Below, one piece after another: positions 27,193 through 41,700 of a stretch of DNA of 64,000 nucleotides. The notes under the pieces are model-generated. The model had not been told where the DNA came from. It was given only the letters and a program-made list of their open reading frames with translations, and searched no databases. Source of the stretch: Ooceraea biroi (lineage: Eukaryota; Arthropoda; Insecta; Hymenoptera; Formicidae); contig NC_039511.1 in assembly GCF_003672135.1 (NCBI RefSeq), positions 4,056,464 to 4,120,463 on the forward strand, given 5' to 3'. A program made the translations under genes and the position numbers. Every line of letters begins with the position of its first letter. Positions within the stretch are counted from its first letter, which is position 1.

Positions 27193-30100
27193 AGATCGGC
27201 ATGTCAAGAATGTAGAAATCTCGGTAATTCGTTGTTTATTTAAAACAAATTCCATCCTCCCTCTCCAGATTTCGCGTCTCCACCTTACGCGCTTCTGCTC
27301 TACACAATTTTAATTTGCCGTTCGTTCTGTGTACATCCCAGTTTTATTGTTCGCACTTTGCACTCTCCTTTTAATACTGCCATCGATCAATCTCCACCAG
27401 CTGCGTCGGTCGCCTCCACGGAATCTCCGCGACTCGCCAGAACGATAGTAACGCTCGCTAATAATATTCAATGACAATAATAATAATAGTTACAATAATA
27501 GGATAATTAGCGATTACAATAATAATAATCGTCGTAATCGTATAAGAATGATCGCGATGACCAGTAATGGCGGCGAAAACTGTTCTCCATCTCCCTCACA
27601 TCCTGCATCACTGACCACCAAAAACCATCCTACTCTGTGTGTGTGTATATCTTCTTCTCCCCGCTTCGCACTGTATGTACATATGTATAGCAGTAATTCT
27701 CCTCACTTCTTTCGTTACAGCGTCGACTAATTGAACGCCTCACTCTATACAGCGATAATACAAACACTATACTGATAATGACAGCAGCGGTGACGTGATG
27801 ACACGCGACACGGTTCGCGCGAGCTCGATGTCGTCACGAGATCGAGAATGGTAAAAAGAAAGATCGATCCTTAAATACGACGATTTTTTATGGCGACGAT
27901 GATCTATAGTAACGCAATCATTCGAATGTTGCGATATGAGAAGCGCTCTTCGTTTCTTGCTACTTTTCGCCTTTTCATTGTAACAATTTCAGATAATGTT
28001 ACTGTAATTTGCGTAATTAATCGCTTTATTACGATGTTGAGTGGATTTAATAAAGATGGAAATTTTATATTTGTTGTAATTATTCATTTTCCTTGAAACC
28101 AGTCAAATGAATAAATGGAAAGAGAAAAGCCTCGATGAAGATGGTCACCAAACTTACGTTTCTTAAACGCATTATTATCGATACGACCTTTAAACGTGAT
28201 AAAAAAAAGTATGAAAGAGAATCTTCAATCTTCCAATTCTATATGATTGAAATAATGATTGAAAATAAAGTATGCCTCGAGATATCATCTATTGTCTGCA
28301 GTTTTGCAAACTTATTTATCTTCAACTTTTATCAAAAGAATCCGCAACATGCATTTACGCGTTTTTTACTTATCACGCTTAAGGATGCCTCTCTTCTTCC
28401 CTCTCTTTCAAAGTAACTTTTCAAAGTTAACAAAGTAAAATTTCAAAGTTGGCACACGCTTCATGGATCGTCGGTGTTTCGTCGTTTAAATGCCAATTTA
28501 TCACAATTGGACAGCAAACAACTTCTAGATTTTTAATATGCACATTATAAAAGAATTACCATTCTTATTACGCAATCACATTCTCGAACGATCGCACCGA
28601 ATCGAAAACACAAACTCCTCAAACATCGCAAACACATAACGATCGCCGATTTTTCGTGACTGCCGCGAAATAACTGGAACACGAAATATCAGCAGCATGA
28701 AGAATACTGAATGAAGCATGTATGTACGTACATAAACAGCAAATAGAAAGGAAATTGTCTGCGCGACTGCACGAGGCAACGACGCGCGGTTGAATGCAGT
28801 GCGAATCATCAAGCAAATCCAGCGTTAAATGAGACGTAACGTCGTCTGACGATTCTTTTCGCCACTCTCGCCGCTGTCGCGTGTTTCTCACGACGCACAC
28901 AACTTATTTAATGAATTATTCCCCTGCACATCTCTCTCTTCGCTTCTCGACTTGCGTCTCCGTGCACCCCGTCGCTCGCATTCGCACACGCACAACACAG
29001 GCACGCACAGTCTCATACACGCACACACAAGTGTACAAGCCAGCGTGTGGCCTCTCGACGGGCACGCCACACGCACATACGCACGCACGCATTCACGTAG
29101 AACGCAGCACTCTCGTTCGGTAAATATATGTAATGAAATATATTTCAAGCCGACTTAATATAGGGTAACAGCTTCATCTTCATTTGTATATCTCGTTTTA
29201 GGTCGTAAATCTAGAGGATTGGCACGAGTCCGCCGTACGATTCGATTAGTTAGAAAAAATCTAGAATTTCTTAATTACCCGTAATTTTATCGTAAACATT
29301 TAACTGTAGATTCGATACGTTTACTCTCTTACAGCACACGTTCGCCTACGTTTTACGGATATAACAAAACGCTCGTATGTTACTTCTTTTTCCTCCACTT
29401 TTATTCCTCGTGTGTATACACGTTACTTGTGTGGCCGCGTGTATTCTGTGTGTGTGTGTATGTTTTATGTAATAAGATGTGCTCGTGTGGGAGCGTACGC
29501 GTGTACGGCTATGTACGTATATACGTATATAACATGCGGTTTATCCTTAATTCCCCTTAGACGCTCGTTATGTCGTTACCCCTAACATGATCGTCGTAAT
29601 CGTCGTAGTCGTGCCTCCCGAGCAATACGCGTTCGGAGCATCCGCGACTCGCTGGTCGGGATCGCGAAGAAACGAACGAACGAAGGAACGCGAAACGCAG
29701 AGAGAAAAGGAAAAACGGGGCGCGTCGGAGTTTCGATCGGACGAGCCCGAGGGAGAGCTCGGTAGCCGGCTTCCTCCTGGCGATGGCACTGACGTCTTCG
29801 TGCGCGGGACCAACCAGATCAGCGTCACGGAATTTTTGCGTCTAGAGGAGATTTGAGCATTTACCCGACCGCGGTTTCCTCAGTCCCTCAATTATTCCTG
29901 AATGCAACGAAATGAGCGGGACATTTTCTCCCACGCACGAAACACCGTAATTAAATACTTTCATTTCGAACGACGCGACAAGATTTTCACGTTAGGAGAG
30001 AACGAAGTAGAACGCGACGAATTTTGGTGATCAAGGATGAAGAGAGAATCCTTGTCAGTCTTCGATGTTCGCATCAGCGACTTTGGCTCGTAATTATCGC

Positions 30101-30394
30101 GCTGCCTTCTAGTGCAAACACTCGACGCAACGACGACGAGGGTGTGGTGTGAGAAGTAGACGTCAGTCCAAAACCATCGCTAGCCGAGAAGAAACCGCCA
30201 GCCCCCGCTGGCAAAGTTCGCGGACGAAATTGCGACGGTACACGGAACCTTGTCGTCGGTCCGCCGATCGAGTGATATCGATCATACTAAAAAAGCGCGC
30301 CGTTCTTCCCCCTCCGCTTACTTCTTGGTTTCAGAAGCCCTCCGTCCAAGCGAAAAGCGCTACGCGACGAGGCAGGATTTCTCTTCCTTTCGCG

Positions 30395-30454
30395 GTATAC
30401 ATATATATATATGTATGTATATAAATGTATGTATATATGTATATATGTATACGT
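30395..30454. repeat. (TATG/TA)n repeat
   Basis: About 60 nt of mixed TA and TATG units. The nearby Tyr/Ile/Val-repeat frames come from it. Confidence 0.85.
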
Positions 30455-30521
30455 ACAAGAGTGAATCAGAACATTTATGCGCGCCCGTGTCGTAAAAACG
30501 CCGAACGATCGACGCGTACGT

Positions 30522-30546
30522 CGACGACGACGACGACGACGACGAC
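30522..30546. repeat. (CGA)n trinucleotide repeat
   Basis: Eight uninterrupted CGA units beginning in a TCGACGACG context. It generates short Thr, Asp or Arg homopolymer frames that are not genes. Confidence 0.85.
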
Positions 30547-32212
30547 ATTACGCGACGGTCGTGAGGATCCCTCCGGTCAATCGCAAACGTCGGTTTCGCC
30601 CTCCGTGAAATTCACCCTCCGGGCGAACGGAGGCGGACCGAACGTGGATCGCACGACAATCGCGAATGTGAATAATCGTCGTCTCCGGTAATCGCCACTT
30701 TCGTGCCACACGTATGGATGCACGTAGAGCGTATGGCGACATATTACCCCGGGAATGGCGATGATTGATTAGGAAACGTCGATGTCCGCCACCTTCATTT
30801 TCGACTGGAAGCCTTCTCGCCAGCTATTTCTCGCTGAAAAATATCGAATCTGTCTCTACGTGTCGTTAGGTGCTTCGTGTGCGTATATCTCTGCAGATCT
30901 GTATCTCGATGTCCGTGCGCACGAGATGCGGTATATCAAAAATCGCACGCTCTCTTTTAACCGCACATGCGACAGAAGAGGAGCCTCAACAAACAATTTT
31001 TTATACACTCACAATATCCAATTGGGCCTCCGTTAAAACAATTTACTCGAAACTGATTAAAGAACGGTGTGTTTTCTAATCAGATTCGGGAAGAAAGCGT
31101 GCGACGCTCCGACATGTGCGCGTGTATCGTGTGCGATGCGTGCGCGATGCAAAATATGCGTGTGCACATTATCTCACGCAGTCCTCTCGGCCCGCATTCG
31201 CGACGCGGACGCTGACGTTGACGAGAACGGACCGCGGAGGACTAAAACTGGTTGCAGCGTCGTCAATCACCTCCTGGGAAACCCGCGGACGCGAGAAAAA
31301 TCACCGGCGCGGCGAGATCCGCCGCAAAAATACGTCGGCGACGATCCTCGCCGCATTTCACGCGCTTCCCTGAATCCTCCTTTTTCCCCCTCTCATCCTT
31401 TTTTTATTTTTCGTTCTTTTTTTGTTTTTATTTTTTACTTTTTGTTTAATCGTAGAAAACATGAGGCGTACAAAAAGGAGTCCCGTGGCACACTCGACAC
31501 GCATAATTAACGTTCCTGCGTGCCGCGCTCTCGTCCCGCTCGATCTTCGTCCCGTATGTCCGGTCGTCTTCGCTCGCGCACCACTTCCGGTTTTCCTCGC
31601 CGCGTTCCTTCCTTACGCTCCAACGATCCTTCATACGCTCACTCGTTCGTACGTGGCTCTCGTTCATCGTAAACGAGGGATGAATAGCGCGGATGCAGGG
31701 GAGGAGGCCTCTACGCCAGGTTGAACGTCTGACCCGTCTCGTCCTTTTCCACTGCCACCGATTCCAGCCTCTCCTCAGTCCGACTCTTGTCCGTTCACGT
31801 CCATCTTCTCCCTCCGTAGCCGCGTCCGGCTTTCGGGAACGAGTAGAAAAAAGGGGGAGGGAGGGGAGGGCGATAGTTCCTCTCTGACTGTTCCGTGCTC
31901 TTTTCGTCGCTTATCTGGCCACATCGACGACCATCGGCGTACTCAACAATAAATATTCATTGGATGGCCCTGCTTCGTGGCCGGAGCAAAGAGAGTCTGA
32001 TTGTCTTAACAATACTATCAGTTTTACACAAGTCCCATCCTCTTCCTTTTTACTAAGAGTCATTTATAGTAAATTATTAACAGTGTGTCGTAATAATACG
32101 CCTTCCGCCGTGACTTGGTTAGCACTCGATATACGTATAATATGGTCTAAGGATAGAGTTGTCTCGTTAATATTGTTGGTTTAACGTTACCGTTGTCTTC
32201 CATTACAGTTAC

Positions 32213-32275
32213 TTTATCATTATTATTGTTATTATTATATTATTATTACTATTATTATTATTACTCGCTATTTAT
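32213..32275. repeat. (TTA)n trinucleotide repeat
   Basis: Imperfect ATT/TTA units, continuing as degenerate TTA-rich DNA to about 32400, where a GT tract (32408-32427) follows. Confidence 0.85.
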
Positions 32276-32518
32276 CGCTATTATTACTATTCTTTTTATT
32301 ATTATTTTCTTATCGTTATTAATATTATCGTTTCCTGTTTACTCATTCATCGTCGTTTTATTCAATACTTATGTCGTAATTATCATTTATTATAATCATT
32401 AATGTGCTGTGTGTGTGTGTGTGTGTTATATCGTTATTCTTACACTTATTCGGCTAATATTCCCATTCGCCACTCGGACTTTCTCGGCCTCGTCGCTTCC
32501 AAGGGAATATCGCGCGTC

Positions 32519-32543
32519 CGACGATACGATACGATACGATACG
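32519..32543. repeat. (GATAC)n pentanucleotide repeat
   Basis: Four to five tandem CGATA/GATAC units in a row, a short pentanucleotide satellite in the middle of other microsatellites. Confidence 0.85.
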
Positions 32544-32711
32544 ACGTGCGCGCGTAATTTACAATACAAACGGGTCGCAGCGTTGCATCGGCCCGATAAA
32601 GCGATACCGGTGTGTCTCCCACGGTTCTCTCTCTACTCACACTAAGTATCGTGATTAAATGTCCATCGCCTGTCGATCGTGACGACCGGATCGTGCACGG
32701 ATCGTCATTGC

Positions 32712-32757
32712 GCGACGACGACGACAACCACGACGACGACGACGACGACAACGACAG
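32712..32757. repeat. (CGA)n trinucleotide repeat
   Basis: Two blocks of CGA units separated by AACCA, about 45 nt in all. Confidence 0.85.
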
Positions 32758-35700
32758 CTGGCACGACTGTCGACTACAGTAATAACTTTGTTTTGCTTCT
32801 TTTTTTCTTTACTTTTAAGTAACACATACACAACGTTGAGCAAAGATTTCGATTAAATCCGTTCGATCACTCGAAGGGACCTCGAGTCTCCCCTCCGGTC
32901 ACCGGAAGCGTCCGCTCGGCGACCATGTGGGTTCACGCCACCCTTCGCCGTCTCGCCATTAAACGTTAATCCCCTATCGCCAAACGCGCTCTGTCATATC
33001 GCACCACCACGATCGCAGTGTCCCTCCGAATCCGTCAACTCCGCTGTCGATCATTCACGTGACCCATAACATTCTGACTGTCGACGAAACTTCGATTAAT
33101 CGCGCGTGCACGGTAACATCACGCTCCCTCGATCGCACGAAGGAGAATTACACGCTCGGCCCTTCCGCTTCCTCCGATCGTAACAACCAGAAATTATACT
33201 CATGTGCCATGTGTCCGGCGCGTGTTTCGATTCGGCGACTTTTAACTCGTTTCATCAAATTAAAAACGCCACTAAAAGTGACCAACCATAGCCATAGGGC
33301 ATAGGGCATGCGCGCTCGCGTGAGAGACTGGACTTTTTTTGTACTTTTTTTTCTCTTTTAAGCTTTTTAAGCGCGTTCATGGCTTTGACAGTTCACTAAA
33401 TACGCCTCGATGCGCATTCATCGCGTTAAATTAAACGTCAACAATTAGGGGTGAGTTAAAACGCGGAGCGCGTACGCGCGGAGCCTCCGTAATAATGCGT
33501 GCACACTCAGCTGAATGCGTACGTACTCACGGTGCAACGAATAAAATTAGCCGGATGCGCCTAATGTGACGAAGAGATAAAATCACGCCGTCCCGTTGTA
33601 AAAAGCACTGGCGCACTCCTCGAATTACTTACCCTTGCTTATTAGTAGAATATCATCGCGCACGTCGCAGACCGCGATCTCGAAGCGCAAGCTGGCAGCG
33701 GAAGCGGAAGAATCGAGGCGTATTCTTTGAAGCATCGTGATACGCTCACAAGCCCACGGCGACGACGATATAACAGTATAACAGTTGTGTCGTAACAATG
33801 ATAGTCATTTAAGGATAGCAGTTGTCACTAAATACCGACAATAATAGCGATGCCATACACTGGTAAAGGGTCTTTCGTTCGCGCGTGGCGGCAAAGGCGC
33901 GCGACGACCAAGTGTAGAAAAAAACGAAAAGAAAAATGCTCGCTGACATGAGCCACCACCGACAGCCCCCGTCTGACCATCGTCATCCACCGAGCGTCTT
34001 CGACGAGAATCTCCGCCATCCTGCTCGCGCTTAAGGGTTTTTCTAATCCCCTGGCGACGTCGCCGTGCGGCCACGGGCGGCGATATGCTCGCGAGAAGAA
34101 CGTCTCTGGTGACCTCGCCTTTGACGGCCAACGAGACGCTCGACGTCGAGGGAACACGAGGAAAAATATCCGATTATCGGCAAGGATAAACAGCCGGAGC
34201 ACGGCGGCCAAAGCGCGACTGCGCGTCGTTGCGCTTCAGAGGGATATTTCTGCGTCCGCGTGGGCGTTCCTTCGACGGTCTCTCGCCCGAGAAGCACGAG
34301 AGGGTTGCTAAGATGAAGAGAGGAAGAGAGGAAGGGAGAAATTCGACGAGCGAAATTCCGCGCGGAAGAAGCTCGTTTGCTCCATTTGCTCTCTCCGTCC
34401 TCACGATCGACGAAGCTCTGTTGGTGCATCCTCGCGGACGACGATGGTATCCTCGAGATAGGCAGTTGGTGTCTTGGTCAAAATATACCTCCGGCATCGG
34501 ATTGCAGCCCTGGGCCTCCTCCGCGTGATTCGCGCCCCGTGATCGGCGATACAAAAAAACAGGGAAGTCGCTCACTCCCCCTGTTTGGGCAGTCTGTGCG
34601 TTTGGTCGAGTTTGGCTTCGATTATATTAGAGCGGTACCATCTGCGGGGCCGATCAGAGTGTGCGGATTGTCGTCACACGCTCGGGCTTGTAAGTCCACT
34701 CGTTTCCAAGTCCCACGTCTTGGGAGAGCAGGAAACCAGAATACGAAAGAGAGGAAACGATACAGTCTCGCGGATTTCGCTGTTGTCCTTTCTCGCGTAT
34801 CCGAACGGGCAATTGCGCTTCGACGAATGATGAGAAGCGCGACGAGAGGGACACCCGAGTGGCCGAGAAATTCTTATCTGCCGTTTTTTGCGACGATTGT
34901 TCCAGGCTGCTTAATTTAATCTCGCGGATGGAAGTTCCATTTGAATTGCGAGCAAATCCAGTTTCTTTTCCGTCGCTCTTCAGCCTCATTATTTCATCCG
35001 GGTATGAACTAATTGTCTGAAATCGTTACGTCTGCTTTAAAGTATCCTTCGCTCGAACGGACTTCACGGAATATTATGTTTCGTCTTCTCTGAGGCGAGT
35101 TGGATAATTTACTTATACTCACGGCGTGGTACGGCTCCACTGGAAGTTCCAGAGGAGCATAAGTAAATCAACGGTTAGGTAAATATGCTTCCTAAGCGGC
35201 ATCAACGAAATTATGTTCTCGCTTAATGGGGTTCTCGGTAACCAACAGGGGGTCACATCGAGCGACCGCTCGCATACGACCGTATGCGACGCGTTTACCT
35301 TAATCTCGAGTTTTCACGAGGGGAAGGAACGGGCGAACTAAATCAGGTGAATGTACTGTTCCTTTCCCCGTGAGCTATTTCTTGCCCGGTTATTTCCGAA
35401 ATAATTTATCTTCTGAATCACGGTCGTTTTCCACGGGTGATCCGCTTCGACGACTCCGAGGGAAGTAACAGTCCAGTTCTTACGCGTATTTTCCCTGCTA
35501 GTCCGCCGCTAACCCGCGATGCCGACGTCTGGACAATGATCTCATTTTTAATATCGTTTACAATATATCGTCAGCGCCGCTCATCGTTACCTTTCTTGTC
35601 GCGAGATATCCATTGGTACACTCACTTAACACTCGCAATCAAACAGCATTAGTTGGTTCTCGCTCGGAGAAAGAGGAGGGCAATTTATCTAGAGAGGCTT

Positions 35701-38700
35701 CACAAAACGAAGGAAATCACTCTGCGGACCTCTCCTCTCCATCGCTCGTCCCGATCCGCAGCGCGCAGCTTCGCCGCCACCGTGGCACGACACAATCGGG
35801 AGGATTTCGCGGGTAATTGGTGCGGGCGAGCACACAAAGAGCCTCGTAAAGACGAAGGGTACTCACAGGAAGACATGCGATAGTAATTCTTTGCTAAATG
35901 TCCGCCTTAAACGACTCCTCGCCTCGTAGAAGGACTGAGTTGCGTTCTCGAGCTGCGCTCGAGAGCTCGTGGCCTCGAGATTGCCCAAGAAGGGCTTGCC
36001 CCGGAAAAACGAGGTACTTAAAAGCTTCTTCAAGTTCGAAGATGCCCTCGGAACCGAGCGAGGAATGCGCTCGTCGCTCGCGGATCTCCTCGCGATGGAA
36101 CGCGTAACGTGGTGAAGCCAAATGATTTTTCTTTTACATCCAAGGAGTGCAGATATTCCTCTGCTTCCAACGTTGCACTCCTCCCTCCGCCGCGAGTTAC
36201 AGCCCGGCGAAACATTGACGTAACAAAACCTACTCGCGCGACGTACAATAATTTTATCGCGCTGGCACGCACCGCCAACGTCGGCACCATTTCACCTTCG
36301 TTGCTTCGTTCTATTTACCACGGCCACGAATCTCGTGAGCACGCCGGAATCATGCGTGCCGGAAGGGGCGCCAGACTTTCGTGAGCAACGCGAATTTACT
36401 CGCGTGCCGCGAAACAGATCCGTAAATCCGGAAGGAAGCTCGGATTGCTGTCGGTGATTTTGCAGGTGCTGTAAAAAGTCCGGGAATACATCCGCATCGC
36501 ACCGTGTGGGCACACAGCGTGTTACTATTTCTCTTTCTCTCTTACACACTTTCATTCTAGTCGCTCCGCAGTTTAAACAGTTCTTTTTCGAAAGTTCTTT
36601 TATACGCTTCGCTTATACGATTGTAGTGAGCGCTTCATCACATCGAGAAGCGGTTCCACCGCTCGCTTCATTGTGCAGTATAATTGGTGGTCGCTTCCCT
36701 GAAGAAATCGCGTCGTTATAAAAGAATTCAGGAAGAAGAAGGAGAAACGGGACTACGAGCGTGAAATTTTCGTGTACTTCCGTGCGGTGGAAACGAAAAG
36801 TTTCTTTCATCCCGACGTGGATAATGAAATCTGCGATTCCTCCCTTTCGTCTCGCTCGTCGCAATTTAATTTCTCTATGAATGATTTAGGTTTCCCGTTA
36901 CCGGTTTCCTCCCTCTTCTTCAAGTTTCTTCCGGTGCGCGCTCCTTCCTCTCGACGGGAAATAAGTCGAAAGTCCCGTTCTTCGTCGTAACGAGTTAACA
37001 TTCGTAAATAACGCTCGCCGAGAAACGAGGCAAAACGCCAATTTCATCACCGTTACGACATTCCCATTCCCACACTTTTCTCAGATCACCCCGAAGATCG
37101 GCCAGAATTGCTTCACAGAACTCTTTGAGCTTCTGATAATAAGTACTTGTTTCGTTGAGCGCTTTGTGATTGCGACCTATACGATTTCATACAATTCTTC
37201 GAAAACACATTTCTCTCTCTCTCTTGAAAATACTTTGACTTAATTGCAGGGTAATTTAATCACGTATAATTATATGCTAGATCAATTTAATTACAAAGGA
37301 TTTATCAACAACATTTATATAGAAAAATTAAATTTAATAATAATAATGAGAAATATCGGCATCATGCATTAATCGAGTGCAATTGTCGATGATGAGAATA
37401 CAAGTTTAAAGAAACTTCTATCCCTCTCGTACCTCTTTTACTTCATTTTTAAGAGAGCAAAAGAGGAAGGAATATTATTAAAATCTTCTGAACTGACAGT
37501 TGATGTAAATCGATTAAAACCTTTCAAAAACAGACGCGATACAATACACGACACGTCATATGCAGCATATTGTATCTATAATATCACAAAATATATAAAA
37601 TTAATTGCTACGTAGCCCATACCGCACATTATTATAATTATTATTGCAGCACATATTGATACACGAAATTTCCAATTATTTCCAATTATTACCGATCACG
37701 TTCACCGATTTATGTTTCAAGTTTCGAGAGTAGACGAGTTTCGAGTTTTCGTGTGTAGGTCGCAATCCAAGAGAGAATTATCTAAAAGTTACTTACGCAA
37801 AGTACTCCTTAGAATTTCTTAATTCCGATTTATCAAGTTACTTAACGACCTATTAACGCACGTTCCTCGCGCTCATGTATGTACACGAATTTGTACAATC
37901 TCCCTACACAGTCGCGTGTATGTCGTAACGTACAATACACGGCCATAATAAAGTCTAATCCGTTCTCGGATACGTGAAGGGCTGCGAGAAAATAGGAGTT
38001 TCACAAGGTAGGAAGACGGGTTTTTCTCTCGCGATGCACGCGGCAAACTTTCTACTCTCTCTCGTCGTCTCCGTTTCGAGAAACTTGTGCTCTCGTCGTC
38101 ACCCCTAATTACGCGTCGCGTTTCACGCGCTTCACGAGCGCAAACGGATGAGTAAGACACGAATTTGCGCGCTTATCGTGTTTTAAGCTTACCAATGTTA
38201 AAGTTCAACGACGAGTGCATTCAACGGAGAGCAACATCGCGCACCAATCGAGTATGATTGACGCGCGCATTTCTAGATTCAACGAATCAGATTCGATAGC
38301 AATTCAATTGCTATTCAATTGTCGTCGCTCCTGAATACACGCATTGATGATCACAGCGTAATTTAACACCGCGCACATGATCCATTCATTCATAGGCTAC
38401 TGAGCTCGCCAAATAATATCAAATTATTCGATTGGTGGTTTGTACACGGGACGGTACGATATCACTGTCCGTCAGTGACAGATAAATAGCGTTTTACTTA
38501 ACGCTTATACGTCAATATGTTTTATCCACGAGGAATTAAATTAGATTACGTGGTACAATACGACGGAAAATGATAAATCGGAAACAGATAAAATTCCTCA
38601 TAAGACCACGACATATCTTCTTCATCCGATTGCTGCTTTCACATGCATATGCATATGCCGGATGTACGAATGTTAACATTGTACACGTACGTTCTCGCGA

Positions 38701-41700
38701 AAATAACATTTGCGATGCAATTTCCTGAATGATCAAAGACGACTGCTAGCACAGTCATGCTCTCGCGTGTTCTAGCGCTCTTCGTTGATTATACAAACGC
38801 GACGACGAGTTCCATACTAAACGCGTAAATCTAGGAACGTAGGAACAAGAAGCGCGAGGAAGAACAACTTTGGAGCGCGTCGCGACGCCTTGTGTCTGCA
38901 GAAATCTGAACCGACGTATAGTCACGACGATTTCGCAAACGATCGAAGAAAATACACGATGAAAAATAAAACATAAAAATAAAGAATCAGTTTTAAGATT
39001 GATTGATTGATCGGCAGTTGATACGCAATGGAAACGTAACGTCTCTCAGCGAAACAAATCCGCCCCATTAATTCCCGAATCATCATAAATCCGCGGTAAC
39101 TGATGGCTCGTTTAGTACCTCGACGTTGCCTGATCCTTCGACGTCTTAATTGCCGTAATTCAGCGGCATGACACGATGCCTGTTGCGATCGGTAACGGGC
39201 CGGCAGTAACGTGAAATCCAAAGGGCGACGTCGAAGGCATTCAATTATAGCACTCGGCAGCGAACTCCCCACCACTATCCCGCAAACGTAACTTACCGCA
39301 ACGCATAAGAGTCGGATCATTAAATTCCATTAATTGCGCATCGTCTCTCGTAACCAGGCGGTCGAGGGGAAAAAAGCCGAGGGAGCGGGGTAACGAAAGA
39401 AGTAACACTGGTGAAAATCCGCGCAAAACGTGATCCCTGGCATTTCGGGCGGTCGCGGAGCACGAAATCAGAACTTACTTACCTAATCCATGTGCTCACG
39501 TCGTCCGTTCGTTCGTTCGCTCCGTTCCGTTCGTTCGTTTACCCTGCACGCCCGCCCTAATTTTCCACCGCCGCGCCGTTTGCACTGCTAATGAATCACG
39601 TTTCTGCCAAAGGATGAAGTGACTGAAAAATTCAATTACACCTGACGCGGGAGCTATGTTCCCGCACGGCCGCGGGTGTAATGAAATACCCCAAATGCGA
39701 AATGTGTAAAATAACGCGGTCCACACCGGATGAAAACAGATTTCCGTTGATTTCGCGAGAATCGCAATTATTCCGCGATTCGCGATTTGAACATAATGAG
39801 TAAATAACGGTCCTAATGATCATGATATAATCGGACTGTCATGTGAAAAGAAACAATTAAATACGTAAAATGCATACTCGATACAATGTTGTAACAGGAG
39901 TGCTTCATTTTAAGATAATTAAGTGGATACTTTATCCAATCTCTCAAGTTTCAATATTAAACAGCCGCGATAAAATGTATCAAGTGTATGCAAATAATTT
40001 AGTCTTTTTCTCAACGCTCTGGTATCATTATTTATTATAATTATTAACTTCAAATAAATTCTCGCTTGTTTTACGTTTTTGAAAAGTTAGCGTCGAAGTG
40101 AAACATCTTAGATCATGATTTAACGATAAACATAATTTCGAAAGCCAATAGTAAACGCGATGAGCAATGAAAACTTATATTTGCTTTTCGCATTCAGCAA
40201 ACCATTTTCGACTTGAACTACAAAGTTTTTCCACACGCAGAGCATTGACCCAACTTGGCGCCTTCGGATTATCACTTATTCCAACTGTACTTTTTAACTG
40301 GATAATACTTTTGAGGTGTGGCTCAGATACGAAAAAACTTTTTTCGCAAAAGAATTTGAAATTTATCCGAGGGATGACAGAAAATCGTGATGACAAAAAA
40401 CGAGAACAAATATCTTGAGGACTGAATTGTATATATTATGCATGTATTATGCACCTAAAGCAAAAACATGCAAAAGTGACTAAAAGTTTTGCATACACCT
40501 AATACATATAATACATACACACAAATACGTATCTATATACGTATCCATTTACACGTATGCATGTATATATTATATAAATATGAAAAATGCAGAAAACGTT
40601 TCCCGCATGTTATTTCCGCGTATGAAAAACGCGTGCAGAAAACGCTTGAATCGAGGTACTGATTAAAGAAAATGGAAGAGAATCTGGGCGATAATCGTCG
40701 AAAATGTCGAAAGGAATGTCGCCCATCTAGGGCGATGCTTCGGTTACAAGCAGAGCTGTTCGTCACCGTTTAGTTACAGCTCGTCAAATTCTCACGCATC
40801 ACCGACTTTACGTCGAAGCTCCGCGTGTCTCATTCCTACGTACAAATTTTTCGCTAGCTATTTTCCTTAGCGCAGAGGAGTGTAAGGGAAGATGATTCGA
40901 TTATAGGAAGACGCGTGATTGGGACCTTCTGGCGACGTTTACGGGGCGAAGAGATCCTGTAAAAGGGACGAGAAGAGCGCCCTTCCGGCACGCCGTTCGT
41001 GCGCTTCGTTGATCGTTGATAACGGCGATTACACTCGACAGCGTTTAATAATTATACAATTTCGTGGATCGAGTTATGTAGCGTTTATGTAACTGCATAC
41101 AATTTCCGTGGCCGCGTACGTGATCTAGAACAACGAGATAACGAAACGAGGAAGATACTTTACTTCTACGTAGGTATGCAAGATTCCATTTCAAATGACG
41201 GCACATTGTTACGTGCGCATGTAACAAACTGTGCGTAATTTACTAATAATATTAATGATCCAATCGAATAACTGTATTAACCCAATTCCAAGTTCGCTCG
41301 ATGCCAATCTAGACGACGCGCAGCTCAGTTACACAACTTTTACGTAACTTTTCACAACGATTCAACCTCTTGAGCTATTAAAAGGTCCAGGATGGACCGA
41401 GACGCGTTTGGCATTTTCGTCCGTCAATGAGATACTTACGCGAGTATTACAATTACACTTACATACGCATTTACGCACTTACAACTGAGCTCAGGCTTTA
41501 ACTGGCCCGTCTTATTAACAATTCTACGATGATAATAAATCGGGCATCGTGCGGATTAACGGCACCACAATTTTCCAATCGATCGTGTCAAATCGAGCTG
41601 ACACGAGCGGAAATTCGCGAACTCGCGGGATTTTAACGCGCCACTCGCGCGCAAAATCGCGGATGCCAAGTCCAACAATTCCGCGAAAACGCTCCTCGCT

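Noticed and set aside
26900..27215. Cys/Leu/Ser/Val- and Thr/Asp/Arg/Gln-repeat frames on both strands
   Set aside because: Direct translation of the ACAG repeat.
34377..34919. 180-codon open frame on +
   Set aside because: Several overlapping frames of similar length occur on both strands here; none shows family features.
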